From Nectonema munidae (taxonomy: Eukaryota; Nematomorpha; Nectonematoida; Nectonematidae), in NCBI GenBank assembly GCA_030549495.1, contig JAUIRK010000101.1, positions 620,001 through 684,000 of the forward strand: a DNA stretch of 64,000 nucleotides. The letters are read 5' to 3'. The translations under genes were made by a program, and so were the position numbers. The stretch's first letter is position 1. Every line of letters starts with the position of its first letter. The notes beneath the pieces were generated by a model. It was not told the DNA's origin. It made no database searches and was given only the letters and a program-made list of their open reading frames with translations. Shown one piece after another: positions 35,001 to 46,272 of the stretch.

Positions 35001-35031
35001 AATTAGTAATTTCAAGAGAATCATTCATCAT
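32020..35031 (-). pseudogene. LINE ORF2: AP endonuclease + reverse transcriptase (frameshifted)
   Basis: ORF2 starts at ATG 35031 and overlaps the end of ORF1. The endonuclease (34000-35031) has SLNCQSLKAKFSELEFLIEN, VICLQESWL (catalytic Glu), NILLGDFNFN (GDFN) and DTCISDHYLVL (SDH). A linker follows (INSIVKPKAKPNLFYIN at 33674-34045). The RT spans about 33668-32333: SLKSSRSEDIFGLSVYDLKK, SIFLDLSHAFDSIPHSLLLY, VSGVPQGTILAPIIFNMFM and VFSYADDITLLF (YADD catalytic). The C-terminal tail is at 32020-32328. At least four frame changes were inferred between segments (near 34030, 33670, 33300-33430, 32330), several at homopolymer runs. No RNase H domain was seen. Confidence 0.9.
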
Positions 35032-36106
35032 TATACACAGTGTGATTCTTTACAAAACTTATTTCCTTCAAAACAAACTTACAAGTTTTATTAAGAGCTG
35101 AATGATTATTTTCTGCACATCCAGCTCTAGAGCAATTTATACACTTATATTCGGCCTTGAAAACAGTACGTGAACTCCCATCATGATCGCCAGAACAATA
35201 TCTACAAACACTATGGTTTTTACAATTAGAAGCAGTGTGTCCCATCATGCAACATTTGGAGCATTGTCTATGAGAAAAAAAAGGCAGGACCTTAGAATGA
35301 TAAAAACCAAAAAATAGTCTAAAGTTACAAAGAGAAATATAACTGAATACAGATGGTGATACCTTCAGAACAGCCATCTTTAAATTATTGTCCTTGAAAG
35401 GTCTCGAGAACAAGAACTCCATCGATCCTCCATCATCTACAATTTTCTGAAGTCCTTCATTTTTCAAGGAAATAGAAGGAACAATAGAGTCGTTAGAAAG
35501 AGGAGTCGGAACTAATATAGAAACTTTAGGTGAAAACTTCACATTTTTAACAATTTTAATACTGTTATCATTTATCACTTCTTTTGCTTTTTCAGATGCC
35601 TTTTTATCATGGAAAGTCAAAGCAATGGAGTTTTTCAAATTGATGATTTTTTTGATTGGGATAGCTTTTAGTTTTTCTTCAAAACTATCCAGTATTTTTT
35701 CGCAACTTTCTTCTTATGGTGAAATTATTATCTGATTAACGGATTTTTTCACAGTATCTGAATATAAAACACTTTTTTCAGATTTTCTGCTAATGATATC
35801 ATTTTGCTTTATACTCTTCGAAAAAGAGTCTAGTTTAAGCTCAATATTATTGAGAGTCTGAAGTATCTGGGAGGAGCCAATACCTTTACTTTTGTCAGTA
35901 AGAGGAGAAGTAATTGAGACGCAACTCTTACAAAACCATCTCATACCTAGAGAAAAATAATTGTCAACTATCTCATTAAATTTTTCGTCAAGATCTTGGC
36001 AGGGATAGCAGAACCATTCGTTACATGAATAACAAAACGCCATGTCTTTACATAAACTATTTCTGCAAGAAGAGCAAGACCAAGTCTCTTTAGATTTCTT
36101 CTTCAT
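35021..36106 (-). pseudogene. LINE ORF1: PHD-like finger + zinc-knuckle nucleic-acid-binding protein
   Basis: Minus strand, about 361 codons in a single frame with one in-frame TAA at 35714-35716. Residues 1-60 hold a PHD/RING-like C4HC3-type finger: SCSSC, CKDMAFCYSCNEWFCYPC, WFCKSC. A middle coiled region follows (LNNIELKLDSFSKSI). The C-terminal third has zinc knuckles: CSKCCMMGHTASNCKNHSVC, then RYCSGDH. This is the gag-like ORF1 of CR1/Jockey-group LINEs, which binds element RNA and chaperones nucleic acid. The sequence on both sides of the TAA is in frame and open, so a single nonsense change separates it from an intact ORF. Confidence 0.85.
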
Positions 36107-36244
36107 ACTAAAGATATTGAAATCAGTGAACTTGTTTCAATAATCAGAATAGATATACAAAATTAATTGTAAATTTTAGAAAGTTGAAACTTCAGATTGA
36201 AAAAAAAATCGCCATTAAAACTTGGAGTTGTTTAGAAGAAAAAA

Positions 36245-36828
36245 GCAGTGAAACCCTGACGTGCACTTAACATTGAGGGTGCTCCATCCGAGCACAGCAC
36301 ACTGCATCACTGATCCCATTTTCTTTGATGAAACTATCAACCAACTTGAAAAGATCGTCACCTGTTGTTGTCTCCAGTGATTTACAGGACAGAAAGTTTT
36401 CTTCAATGTCATTCTTCATTTGGTACCACGCATATACCAAGACCTAAGCATCGTTACCGACATCAGTTGATTCATCCAACTCCAAACTAAATTTTCCACT
36501 CTCCTTGATGAGAGATACTTCCTGTTATTTGCCTTGCGACATCTCTTGAATTCTTCGGTTGATTGTGTTATCTGTCAGCAGAATAGCTTCAATTTTTCAC
36601 TGCCTGACGTTTCGATTCTTCTTATTTCCCCTTAAAATACTCAAGATCTTTCTCTGCCAGAGTTGGGTGTTTTCCCAGGAGATGGCGATTGAGATTCTTT
36701 TGTTTAAGCGACTCCTGGCTGACCACTTTCTAACATATAACCCATTGTGATTTTTCGGTTCCATCATCAATGAGACACGTAAATCCAGTTCTAAGAAATT
36801 CTTCGTTGTACGCCCGTTTTCTGGACAT
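36245..36828 (-). pseudogene. ZBED5-like hAT transposase, N-terminal part
   Basis: It starts MSRKRAYNEEFLRTGFTCLI at 36828. It contains a BED-like finger (C...C...H...H ending LNRHLLGKHPTLAEKDLEYF), then KFSLELDESTDVGNDA, the catalytic-core 'ELDESTDV' of this group. Then come YQMKNDIEENFLSCKSLETT, GDDLFKLVDSFIKENG and QGF at the LINE border. Several in-frame stops occur (for example after VIC, and after GNDA). It continues across the LINE at 31786. BED-hAT transposases cut and paste DNA; this copy cannot. Confidence 0.85.
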
Positions 36829-36918
36829 CACTAAAGAATCTGAAATGAAATATAAATTAAATTACTAGCCCACCCCTTTTGCGCGTCAAATATCCATTAG
36901 GTTGGGTGTTTATAACAC

Positions 36919-36945
36919 ACACATACAAATACACACACACACATC
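36919..36945. repeat. Short CA-rich microsatellite
   Basis: (AC)n tract with two interruptions, ACACACACATACAAATACAC and onward, inside the hAT element 5' region. Confidence 0.7.
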
Positions 36946-37366
36946 GACAAATTATATAAAGGATATTAAAAAACTTACGAAAAATTACAATGAAGAAAAG
37001 ATGAAATTCATTTAAAAATGAAAATTGCATATATACTATTTGTTAAGATTGTAGGAGAAAAGCACAATAATAAATCAATTGTTATTTGAAAGCTTTTTTT
37101 CTTTTATCTCTATGTCTTTATTTAAAACATATGAAAATTAAAATTGATTTATCATTTTAGTGAGTTTCTCTTCTTCGTATTTTTTCAATCTTTGTTAAAA
37201 ATAGATTAGAAATTATCCACTATCCCTCAACCAATATGTGACTGTATATCCTTAAATAACTCTTGGAATTAAGAGTTGACAATGTTTTTATTTTGAGATC
37301 TTACCGACCCAAAAAAATGCTTAGGGACCACATTTGGGGTCACACCCCGAAGGTTGGGAACGCCTG

Positions 37367-40300
37367 GGTTAAACAGAGGTTTAATTATTTTAATTAAGTT
37401 ATTTTATTGTGAAGTTCAGATATTTAAATTTGAAATTCACTTCTTTCAATTTGAAGGTGAAGAGGTATAGTTGCTCTTTCTGAAAGGACTTGAGCATACC
37501 TGTTAAAATAAACTTGATAAGGTATTTAACAAATTTGAATTACATTTTACAAACGTTGCAACTGATGGAACTCAATCAGTGTCAATCAAGTGGAACTCTT
37601 GCAATGATCACAAAAACTTAGGACTTTGGATCCTATAAATAAAGATTCTAATATTAAATCTTTCATATCACTTTATTTGTACTATACAACCTTTGCATCT
37701 TGTCTTAAACATTAAAAATTTAAATATGTGAGCTAAATTCTTTTAGAGATAGTATATTAAATTAAAATTTACTTAAAAACCATAATCTGTTTAAAAAAGT
37801 GTTACAAGGGTTGAAATAGCAAAGCACTTCTCTATTTTGGTGGGTTCTAAGATGGGTTTCAACATATAACGTTTCCAGTGGTTTTCTAAAACCTTTTTGT
37901 CTTTCTAAAATATTCTTAGAAGATGAAGAAAAAGTACGATAATATAAAAATGAGCTTTGTGATTTAATACGGACTGTTTCCCCTTCTGAAGCTAAATTTT
38001 AGTAAGATATTTAATAAATATCCAGAAATTGAAGAAGAATATTTTAAGAATAAAAATTTCTAAATCTACTTTTGAACATTTCTAAATAAGTTTTTTTATA
38101 CTATTAAAAATAAATTTTAAATTTGTGAAGGTAATCACTTGTCAAAAAAGCAATGGAAAGTTGAGCTATTAGAAATTTAAAAAGTCTGACATGGCAAAAT
38201 TTTTGAAGTCTAAACATCGGTCATTGCTAACGAATGTGATTTAACATAATTTTATGCCTAATTTTAAATCTAAAAAAATAATTATTCTACCATCGTTTGT
38301 TTTTGTAACATTTAGAAATGATATCCAATACTCGCAATTGTATAATGTAAGACACCGTGTTTCGCTTTTTTTTCTCTAGAAAATTGAACAAAGCAGAAGG
38401 ATGTCTTGAATTTGGGTGAGTAAATAAGGGGTTGAGTCTTAGCAATATATTAAAAAAGAAATAAATAGTATAGCAGTTTATTATTACTTCTAAAACCAAG
38501 AACAACAAAATAAATTTATTCAAAATAAAGTTTTGCAATCTGGATCGTCTTTTTCAAATGACATGTTGTTGATTAAATCTTGTATTTTAATTTTCTAAAA
38601 ACAATTACCATTGCTTACAATAGAAGGATGGATGGTATTTTTTTAATTGACCTTTAATGTTTTTAATTTGATGATGGCTTGTAATATGCGAAACAAGAGT
38701 ACTAGAATGAATGCTAGTAGCGACAACTTTAATAACGCTACAAAAAAGACTTGATGTGGCTATTCGCGCCTCGGCACTCATTTCTAATCACAGAAATGTG
38801 ACTTGCATCCAACTAATGAATCCACAATATTTGAAACCATTCTTCGTTTCGCTCGCTTTGTATGTAAACATTATTCAAATTGCTATACGATTTCATTCAT
38901 CCTAGTGCATCATGTTTTATTTTTATCATTTAAATTTTTTTAATTTCTTTCTTATTTTATTCTAACATATGTAAATAGCTATAGATCAAATTTAAAGTGA
39001 TTTGCTACAATTCAATATGTTTTGGATATTTACAAGATTAAAAATCTTGAATCCCACTCTTATTAACTTAACCTTGTTGACTTTATCTTTTATTAAAGTT
39101 AACATGTGCTGTTTGGGGTACCCACTAGTCCAGTTGGCGCCCGTTTAACGAAAATTGCTCTATCTAAAATATACTCTCTAAAAACAGAGCCCATCTTCAA
39201 ATTGTTTAATAAAAAAAATTAACGAAAATAAAAATAAATATAACATTATGGTGATGCATTGAAAAAAAGTGATAGCTTATATTCAATCTAGAAGTTAAAA
39301 ATATGTACACAGATAGGATTCGCCATTTTCCAATAACAAAACTCTAAAGTTATTCTTCTTTTTCAATTAGAAGAATTGTTTTCCTGGGAAAATTGAATTA
39401 TAATCTCCTCGAATGAAAGTTATGGAAGGGAGCTTAGCCTCTGCTTTCATTACCCAACTGAATACAATTTTCTCTATAATTATTATTATTATAAAAACAT
39501 GTGAAATCCCTTTTCAACATTGAACGCACACGAGTGTTTTTATTATCATTTAGGAATATACTATTCTAATCTTTGCACACATAAATGTAAAGTATTATGT
39601 ATACAACAAGTATATGATCAACTTCTTATATGATTTTCACTCTAAAACGGCTCCCTTATCTATTAAAGCTAGGACTGGTTGTTGTTTTGGTTAGTTTACA
39701 TCATAATCCTTTGCGATACAAATGCAGAAATTGCATGTTCTTTCATAAATAAATACTATAAGAATATTCTTCTTAGACGCGATAAAGCTTCATTTAACAT
39801 ACTTTGTCTATGCCTTATTCCTCTATATATTATGCATATACGTTCCTCTATCCATACTATTACTACACGTATACACTTGTACATTTCTTATCTTGGAAAC
39901 ACGACTTTTCCAGAAATTCTTTTCTTGCCTTGATAAATTTGCTTTTTATGAGCTTGAATTTAATTAGTAATATTAAAAAAAGTATAAATTGTTGAATATT
40001 TGCTTAGAAACCATAATAAAAGTTTACATAAGTTCATATAGATGATTTGTAAGCATTTTAGTAATAAATTACCTATGAGTATTTTTGTTTTTTTAATAGT
40101 ACACAAGAATAGTAATGATTACAAATGAGACCTTATCTTCTTATCTTCTTAAGATTCTGATTCTTAGCAGGGACGCAAAATGTTGATATTTTTGGGGATG
40201 ATTTTATTAAAATGGTTTTACCTGTCAGAAATTTTTGATCAATATATACATTTTTCATATAAATTGTATAAATAATTTCAAAAATTATACCAAATATGAC

Positions 40301-41801
40301 ATTATAGTTATGGCAAAGGCGTTAATTGTACAATGGGGAAAGAAAAAATTAAAATAAAAGATTAAGAGCAAAAACTCAGCGTCAGCCTCAAATTATTATT
40401 ATTAAACGTTCGGTCACCTCCCTCTCTCTGCCACGTCTTGACGTGCTCTCTGATTTCTGTAGAAGAAGGCTTCATGGAAGACTATCATATTATAATATTT
40501 ATTTGTATAAAAATTTCTTGCTTTGTTTGTATTGGGTTTTTGAATAAAATTAACTATGCTTTAATTATATTATCATGTCGGATAGATATAGCATTGTTAG
40601 AAGAAGAAGAAGAAGAAGAAGAAGAAGAAGAAGACATTTTTATTGAACATTGAATATTTAGATAAACTACAACTGCACGTTAAATAGAAAGCAAAAAAGA
40701 AATAAAACTGAAGTAATTACTGTTCCATATCTCAGTGACCGCTTGCAAGGCAGAGATAAGAAGTACAAGGTTACAGGTAGTACAAATTGTAAAAATAAAG
40801 AAGGCATTTACTATCACCAAGTGTAAGAAAAAGATGTTAATCTATTTGTTACAAGAGTAACATTTATAATTCAAAGAGGTAATGTTGTAGTTAGAGATGA
40901 TTGAGTCAAGTATATAGTACTTTTGAAGATACAGTAGAGAAAATGTCGAAATACTTAATAATACCTCAGCTTAGTAGATAAAAGTTATTTATTCTAGATC
41001 AATTGAACAAAAATCACCTAAAATTAACTATATTACACCAATAGGTAGTTATAGTTAATTTCCTATAATATAGTCAGTAAGTTCGAAAGTTTTTTGTTAA
41101 AAGAAATTCGTATCCCTATAGTTTAAAGGGTTTAAAAATAACTGAATAACTAATAAATAATTAACAAAAAAGTAACTAACTAAGGAAATTTTTGTTTAAC
41201 TGACACTAACTAACACAAGATAAAAATTTTATTCTATGTCCTTTGTAATGTAATTGCCGAACAGTACATCAAACCATTATTCTTCAGAAGAATAAAACTA
41301 GGACCCTATTTTTCAAAAAGGGAAATTATCACACTTATTCAATTTTAAAATTAGAAGTTTATTTAACAATAAAAACATTAAAGTTATTTTTTAAAATTGA
41401 AGCTATTCTTGAAAAGCTTCTTATTGCTAAAACAAATTAAAAAAATTTGATTAAAAATAAATAATTTGCTTGAATAATTATAACTAACAAACTTTTGCTT
41501 TAAAACTAAATTAAAAATAATATTCATAATTCTCTAAATTGCATGTGCAATGCTGAAAACGTGGTTAAAATGTCTTCTGGATTTGAAAATAGAAAAGAAA
41601 AGTCAACCCCTGTTCTTTTGTTGAAGTGAATTAGAAAGATGCATCCAAAAAAGTATAGCAAGGAGATGCTTTATAAACTCTACGTAAAATATGAATGTAT
41701 TATTGAAATTATTTAAAAATTTTATTCGTCTTATAAAAGTTTTCTAATGTGTTTATCTTATTTATCCATAAAGATAAAGAATTTCACGAATTATTTTTTA
41801 G
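37367..41801. other. Region between the hAT and the first gene 2 exon
   Basis: Mostly AT-rich. An open plus-strand stretch at 38711-38905 (QKRLDVAIRASALISNHRNV) is GC-richer than its surroundings but has no recognised domain or splice context. A (GAA)n tract at 40600 marks a probable minus-strand LINE 3' end. An open patch before 41690 (ERCIQKSIARRCFI) could be an exon but does not join 41802 in phase. Confidence 0.35.
40600..40660 (-). repeat. (GAA)n microsatellite with a probable LINE 3' end
   Basis: About 12 GAA units at 40600-40634, followed by GACATTTTTATTGAACATTG. On the minus strand this reads CAATAAAAATGTC(TTC)n: an AATAAA signal followed by a CTT tail. The same layout occurs at 57144-57165 (plus) and 63197-63230 (minus). 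The sequence to about 40930 could be its 3' UTR. Confidence 0.45.
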
Positions 41802-42095
41802 AAAAGCACTCTCATTTTGCTTTGAACATGATTGTTGAAAGAACTGAAGATGCCGACGTTTCCAGGCATATCAAAAAGAGTTCTGAACAATTTGAAAATA
41901 ATTCAAACAAAAAATCTATTGTTTTACCGCCACTTGATGTTAAGAATGAAGATCTGAGCTTTAACGAAGAATACTTCCATGATATAGATCATGAAATGGT
42001 GAATTTGAGAAATTTAATTGCAAAGAAAAATGATCCTACACTCTGTTTTTGTAATGAAGATAAATCTGAATTCTTTTCAGAAAAGTGTTGTAAGG
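41802..42095 (+). CDS. C-type exon with cysteine-rich end (first recognised exon of gene 2)
   Basis: Acceptor TTATTTTTTAG and donor GTAAGA. It is phase 1 in and phase 1 out. It begins KHSHFALNMIVERTEDADVS, which fits a SEA end. A long acidic, polar linker follows (SFNEEYFHDIDHEMVNLRNL), then a cysteine cluster (LCFCNEDK ... EKCCKG). The cluster could be half of an EGF-like segment, but only four cysteines are in the exon, so this is uncertain. The upstream B exon was not identified. Its phase-1 end joins the A exon at 42600. Confidence 0.6.
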
Positions 42096-42599
42096 GTAAG
42101 ATGATAATTTAATTCTATTTGAATAAATTGCTTAAATTGATAGTGACTTTGAATTTTAGATTATTTTTACGTACTCTTGTGGTGATCTACAGATAATTAT
42201 TTTTAAATGGACAATATATATAACACATTGGGAGAGGAGTATTTGTGATTATTTTGCAAATAAAGTTCCTTATAAATATTTTAACTTTTATTAGATCACA
42301 TGAAATATTTCTTCATTCTACGAATATACCTAACAAACATGCTATTTTTATTTTAGTTTAAAAAATTGAAAATAAACTCTGTTTTTAGCTATTATTGTTT
42401 TTAACTGTTATCGATGTTCTCTACTGAGGGTGACAGGGTAACGTGGTTAAAAAACTAGTTTCTTTGTATAACATTTTTATTCTTTACTCTAAAAAAGTTT
42501 GAGCGAACACTCATGGATTAGACAAGAGCATTTTATACTCTTCTATATATTTTTTTTATATTATCTCGCAAAAATAATGTCGAATTTGTTGATATTTAG

Positions 42600-42718
42600 T
42601 TTATGCAAAGACTAGTAATAGTGAAGATTCCTCTTTTCAACAAAGAAATCCCAAACATTCAACACGTTATCTTGAAAATGGTGATCTTTCACATTTGATA
42701 CATTCCTTCATAAAAGAT
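42600..42718 (+). CDS. Exon A of SEA-like unit (gene 2)
   Basis: Acceptor GATATTTAG and donor GTAAGT. It is phase 1 in and phase 0 out, 39 codons. It reads YAKTSNSEDSSFQQRNPKHS, then DLSHLIHSFIKD. The N-terminal strand is poor, but size, phase and the final helix agree with the A class. The neighbours in phase are 42095 and 46670. Confidence 0.5.
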
Positions 42719-43511
42719 GTAAGTATTTTGTTTAAATATTTCAAAACTAAGTCATCTTAACAAGATTTATATATATATGTTTTTAATAAACTATTTTCGC
42801 TTCCATTTCCTCTCATTTTATCTTTTATTCTTTTCCTTAATTTGTAAATCTTTTTCTTTCCCTTTAAATGGATTCTTTTTCATAATTCTAATTGATTTTC
42901 TTCTTTTTAAATTTCGTTTCTTCAATTTAAATTTGTCATTTTTAAAATTCAAATTACCTAGCTTTAAATATCTAAATTTTTAAGGTTTTTTCAATGAATG
43001 AAATATACCATTTTTGGCTCTATTTGTTTACATTTAAAATAAAATCTTCTTCTTCGTCTAACTAAAACAAACCTCTCATCTCTCATGGTAACAATGAGTT
43101 CATCTGTTATTTCTTTCTTATTTGTAAATTTTCTTTATCTTCTTATCATTCTGGCAAGACTTTCTTTTTTGTGAAGAGATCCAGTCGCTTCTAATGGAAA
43201 ATCAGATGTGCATTTTGAATTATAGTACTTCTAATTTTTGCAGTATTAGAAACACCTTACTTTACCTTCTGCACTGTCTTTAGTACCACGGCTCTACAAG
43301 CATCTGGTTTGTTTAAAATGTCGTAATGGATTACCCTTGTATTCTCTGTTTTAATTCGTCCTCCATATTTTCCTCTTTCTTCACATTTGCAATAAATAGC
43401 TGTACTTTTTTATTATCAAAAGTATAAGCATAACCCTTTTGCAGTAGTTTTCTTTCTCCACGTTTGATAACAGTAAATTCCATTAAAAATTAGAAATATA
43501 TACTTCATTAA

Positions 43512-43642
43512 CCCATTTAAGGCCCAAGCAAAGCAGATGATATCTAAAAAAAACGCAGACGATTTATATTTAAAGTCATTGAAAAAACAGACGAAGATGA
43601 AATTACTTATGTTCCAAAATAGGAACATTGGCCGTAAATGCC
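43512..43642. mobile_element. piggyBac-like MITE, copy 3 (perfect TTAA flanks)
   Basis: 131 bp between TTAA at 43508-43511 and TTAA at 43643-43646. The left end is CCCATTTAAGGCCCAAG. The right end, in reverse complement, is GGCATTTACGGCCAATG. It shares the ACTTATGTTCC...GGAACATTGG block with copy 2 (24686). It is non-coding. Confidence 0.8.
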
Positions 43643-44828
43643 TTAAAAAAGTCAGCTTATTATATACTCTTTGTAATGAAATATACAGAGCTGTTCGACA
43701 AAATAACCAGTCGACTAAATAACCTAAAGCAAACTACCCAACGACTCTATGTCTGTTCGACAAACTGTCTGAAGACGAATTTTCTGTCGACACGATGTCT
43801 TCAACGAAACGTCAGGTCATGTTGAGAGATACCTGGATTCAACAGAGATTAAATCATCTTTTATTTTGCACTATGCGTAAAGATCTGTAAAAAAGAGTTG
43901 TGAAGCAATAATAAATTAGTCAGTGATAGCAATTGTGTGAGATACATTTTATTTGGAAAATTTCATAAACTAAAACTTTACAATCTTCTTTTTTTCATTT
44001 TTGTATTATTGACAGGAAAAATTTTAAGTTTTAAAATTCTACATTTATAAGTCAAGTAATAAACGTGATTTTTTCTCATCACAAAATCAATTTTTTAGAA
44101 ACAGACTGAATAATGAACCGAAGTATGCTAGAATATTACTTTAAGAAAATAAAATATATATTTTCCCACCTCCATCCCTGTCCCCGTATTTTCAAAGCAA
44201 ACGATAACAGTTAAGCATTTATACCTAATAACAGTTGCCAGATTTTTGTTTACCATAAATTCTTATCATATAATCTTGTAAATATTTTTTGATTTACTCA
44301 TTCTTTAATAAATTCTAACATTATCAAGTTTGACAAAAAAAGGATCAATAAATGAGGTGATTTTTCTCTTTATTTGAGTAAATTTATCAACTTGATTATA
44401 AATATTCAAAGAAAATCTATTTTCAAAACATAATATTTCGACTTTAAATCTTATTATGAAAGAAAAAAGTCTTTTGACGGCTCAATGAAATTATTCATAG
44501 AACTTATTTTTGAGATCAAAGAGCTAGACCATTTGTCCCAAAGTAGCTATTATACCATTTTAAAAATTTTTGATATTTTCAAATATTCTTGGAATATAGG
44601 AAATATAAATAAAGAAAATTATTTGAAAAACCTTATTTATACTTGAAATACTAACTAAATTTTGTTAAAGATTTTGTTGAAAATTTGAGCTTCCTTTTGT
44701 TGTTTTTATATACTTATTTAAATATGCAAAATTTTGAATTTTCGTTTACAACTAAAATGAGATTATTTTTTAAAGTGAAAATTCTTTATTTCAATAAAAT
44801 ATTGCTTGTTCCCAGAAGTTTTATTAGG

Positions 44829-44973
44829 GTGGCAGGGCAGGTTGGTTGAGATGATGGACTCGACACGGAAGCCTCTGGGTTCGATTCCTCATCGAGACCA
44901 ATTTGTTCATAGTTTGACATAAGCGGTACATCAGTGCCTTGTCAATGAAAATTTTACCTTTACCTTTATCATC
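44829..44973 (+). mobile_element. tRNA-derived SINE
   Basis: The head GGGTGGCAGGGCAGGTTGG resembles a pol III A box region. GGTTCGATTCC at 44880-44890 is a perfect B box, at normal tRNA spacing. A non-tRNA body follows, and a TTTTACCTTTACCTTTATC tail at 44953-44972. The repeated TTTACC tail is typical of SINEs. It is about 145 bp. The A box is imperfect and the cloverleaf is not convincing, so this is not a functional tRNA gene. Confidence 0.7.
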
Positions 44974-45109
44974 ACTATTCTCTTGAGTTTTTAAATAGTA
45001 GACCCAAAATCTTCGCGACTCTTTTAACTTTATAATCATTGAAATACACGATTTTTTTGTCCTTAAGCAAAACTACTTGTAATATATTTCTTGTGCGAAT
45101 ACTTATAAG

Positions 45110-46272
45110 CAGGGCGAGGAAAAATTGACCCAAAAAATTGGAAAAAATTGACTTTTACTCAGAGAAAAAATTGACTTTATTGACTTTTTAAAGTTTTATT
45201 GAATTGAACAACTATGAATACTTTAGAGAAAGTATTGAAAATTATTTCAAAGAATCCATGACTTTGTAATACAACAACATATAATGACATTTTCTGATTT
45301 AAAATTCCATCATTTTCGAGCAGTTTTTTTCAGTTTAGAAAAAGATATTTCTACTTCTAAAGTTAAAACTTGACAATTTTGTAAGTTGGGATAAGTACTG
45401 CGAGAGATTTGAGAGTTTTCCATATTCATGATTTTATTGATTTCATTTTATTTGAATCTATTTTCGAGATAACTTTTAACGCCACATTCGTCTTAAAAAA
45501 TATAATGTTGAAACTAAAAGGCATCTTCGACTGAAATAGTCTCTATGTTGACTTTTTCCTACTAAATCAATGAATCGTGAATATTCTCTAATTATGCAAG
45601 TTTTGCCACAGATTTTCTTTTTTTAACAATTTCTTGATAATTGGCAATAAAATTCCATCATCTTTATCATTAATTTCTTCACTGCTGGAAGATTATAATG
45701 AAAATATTTTGCTGCTTGCAACAAATTTATCAATTTCGTTACAATTTGAAGTGTTGCTGATAGGTTTGAAAAGAGAACGTTTTTTTCTATTACTAATTTT
45801 GAATGATTTAATGCCGGTAATCTACAATTTTGTAGGATAACTTAATTTTTAAGGTAAACTTGTGTAAAAGATGTGAAAAACTATAACTACTGCAGCGGAT
45901 ATATCGTATGTAACCGCGTTTGTCAACAAAATAAATTTGTCTTACAAAAAACTTCTTCATGTTTAACCTGTCAGGCAAACTTTAGAATAAAACCTTTTAT
46001 TAGATGAAAAAAAGCCCAACTATTGTGGAAGTGTTGATATGAATAAGAAATCTTGTATGTATCGCTTATAACAATTTTAGTCACATTGAATCAAAAAGTG
46101 TAAAATATATAAATTGACTTTATTGACCTAAACTCGAAAAATTGACTTTGATTGACTTAAAAATTTGAAATTAGTTCAAAAAAATTTTTAGACTAAACAA
46201 GTAAAGATCTTCTTCAAAGAGTTTTTGCTAAACGGAAATAAAAGTTAACTTTATTGAGTTTTACTCGCCCTG
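45110..46272 (-). mobile_element. hAT transposon, 1.16 kb, internally deleted, perfect 8-bp target duplication
   Basis: Termini are CAGGGCGAGGAAAAATTGAC on the left and, in reverse complement, CAGGGCGAGTAAAACTCAAT on the right. CTTATAAG flanks both ends (45102-45109 and 46273-46280). The minus strand near 45326-45364 reads TLEVEISFSKLKK, the 'CExxFSxLK' hAT dimerisation motif with the Cys changed to Val. The subterminal regions carry repeated ATTGACTTT words on both sides. Transposase coding is fragmentary. The perfect duplication suggests fairly recent arrival. Confidence 0.85.

Larger units (their letters stand above)
31787..36244 (-). mobile_element. Nearly full-length non-LTR retrotransposon (CR1/Jockey-group), nested in the hAT
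   Basis: About 4.46 kb, flanked by the 5-bp direct repeat GCAGT (31782-31786 and 36245-36249). The 5' end is on the right. The 3' end, on the left, is a short (TAGT)n tail reading (AACT)n on the coding strand. It carries a two-ORF architecture with overlapping ORF1 and ORF2. Removing it restores the hAT frame GFTARVKHVNP, which shows the exact insertion point. Insertion is younger than the hAT. Microsatellite rather than poly-A tails are usual in the CR1/L2 branch. The gag-like ORF1 with PHD and zinc-knuckle fingers is seen in CR1/Jockey-group elements. Confidence 0.9.
30716..37366 (-). mobile_element. hAT transposon, ZBED5/SCAND3-like, interrupted by a LINE
   Basis: The left terminus is CCGGTGTTCCCAACC (30716). 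The right terminus, in reverse complement, is CAGGCGTTCCCAACC. This is the CAGGxGTTCCCAACC inverted repeat of many hAT elements. Without the LINE insert it would be about 2.2 kb. The interior encodes, on the minus strand, a transposase like vertebrate and invertebrate ZBED5-type proteins. The eight flanking bases differ (CTCATACA against GGTTAAAC), so the target duplication has decayed or was lost. Several stops and frame changes make it inactive. Confidence 0.85.

Noticed and set aside
30708-37374. 8-bp target duplication for the ZBED5-type hAT.
   Set aside because: The bases outside the two termini (CTCATACA and GGTTAAAC) do not match.
42777-42983. 68-codon frame rich in F, L and S.
   Set aside because: Low-complexity T-rich sequence that produces Phe/Leu runs, not a membrane protein gene.
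44870-44900. Possible functional tRNA gene around the GGTTCGATTCC box.
   Set aside because: The acceptor and D arms do not pair convincingly, and the sequence continues into a SINE body and tail.
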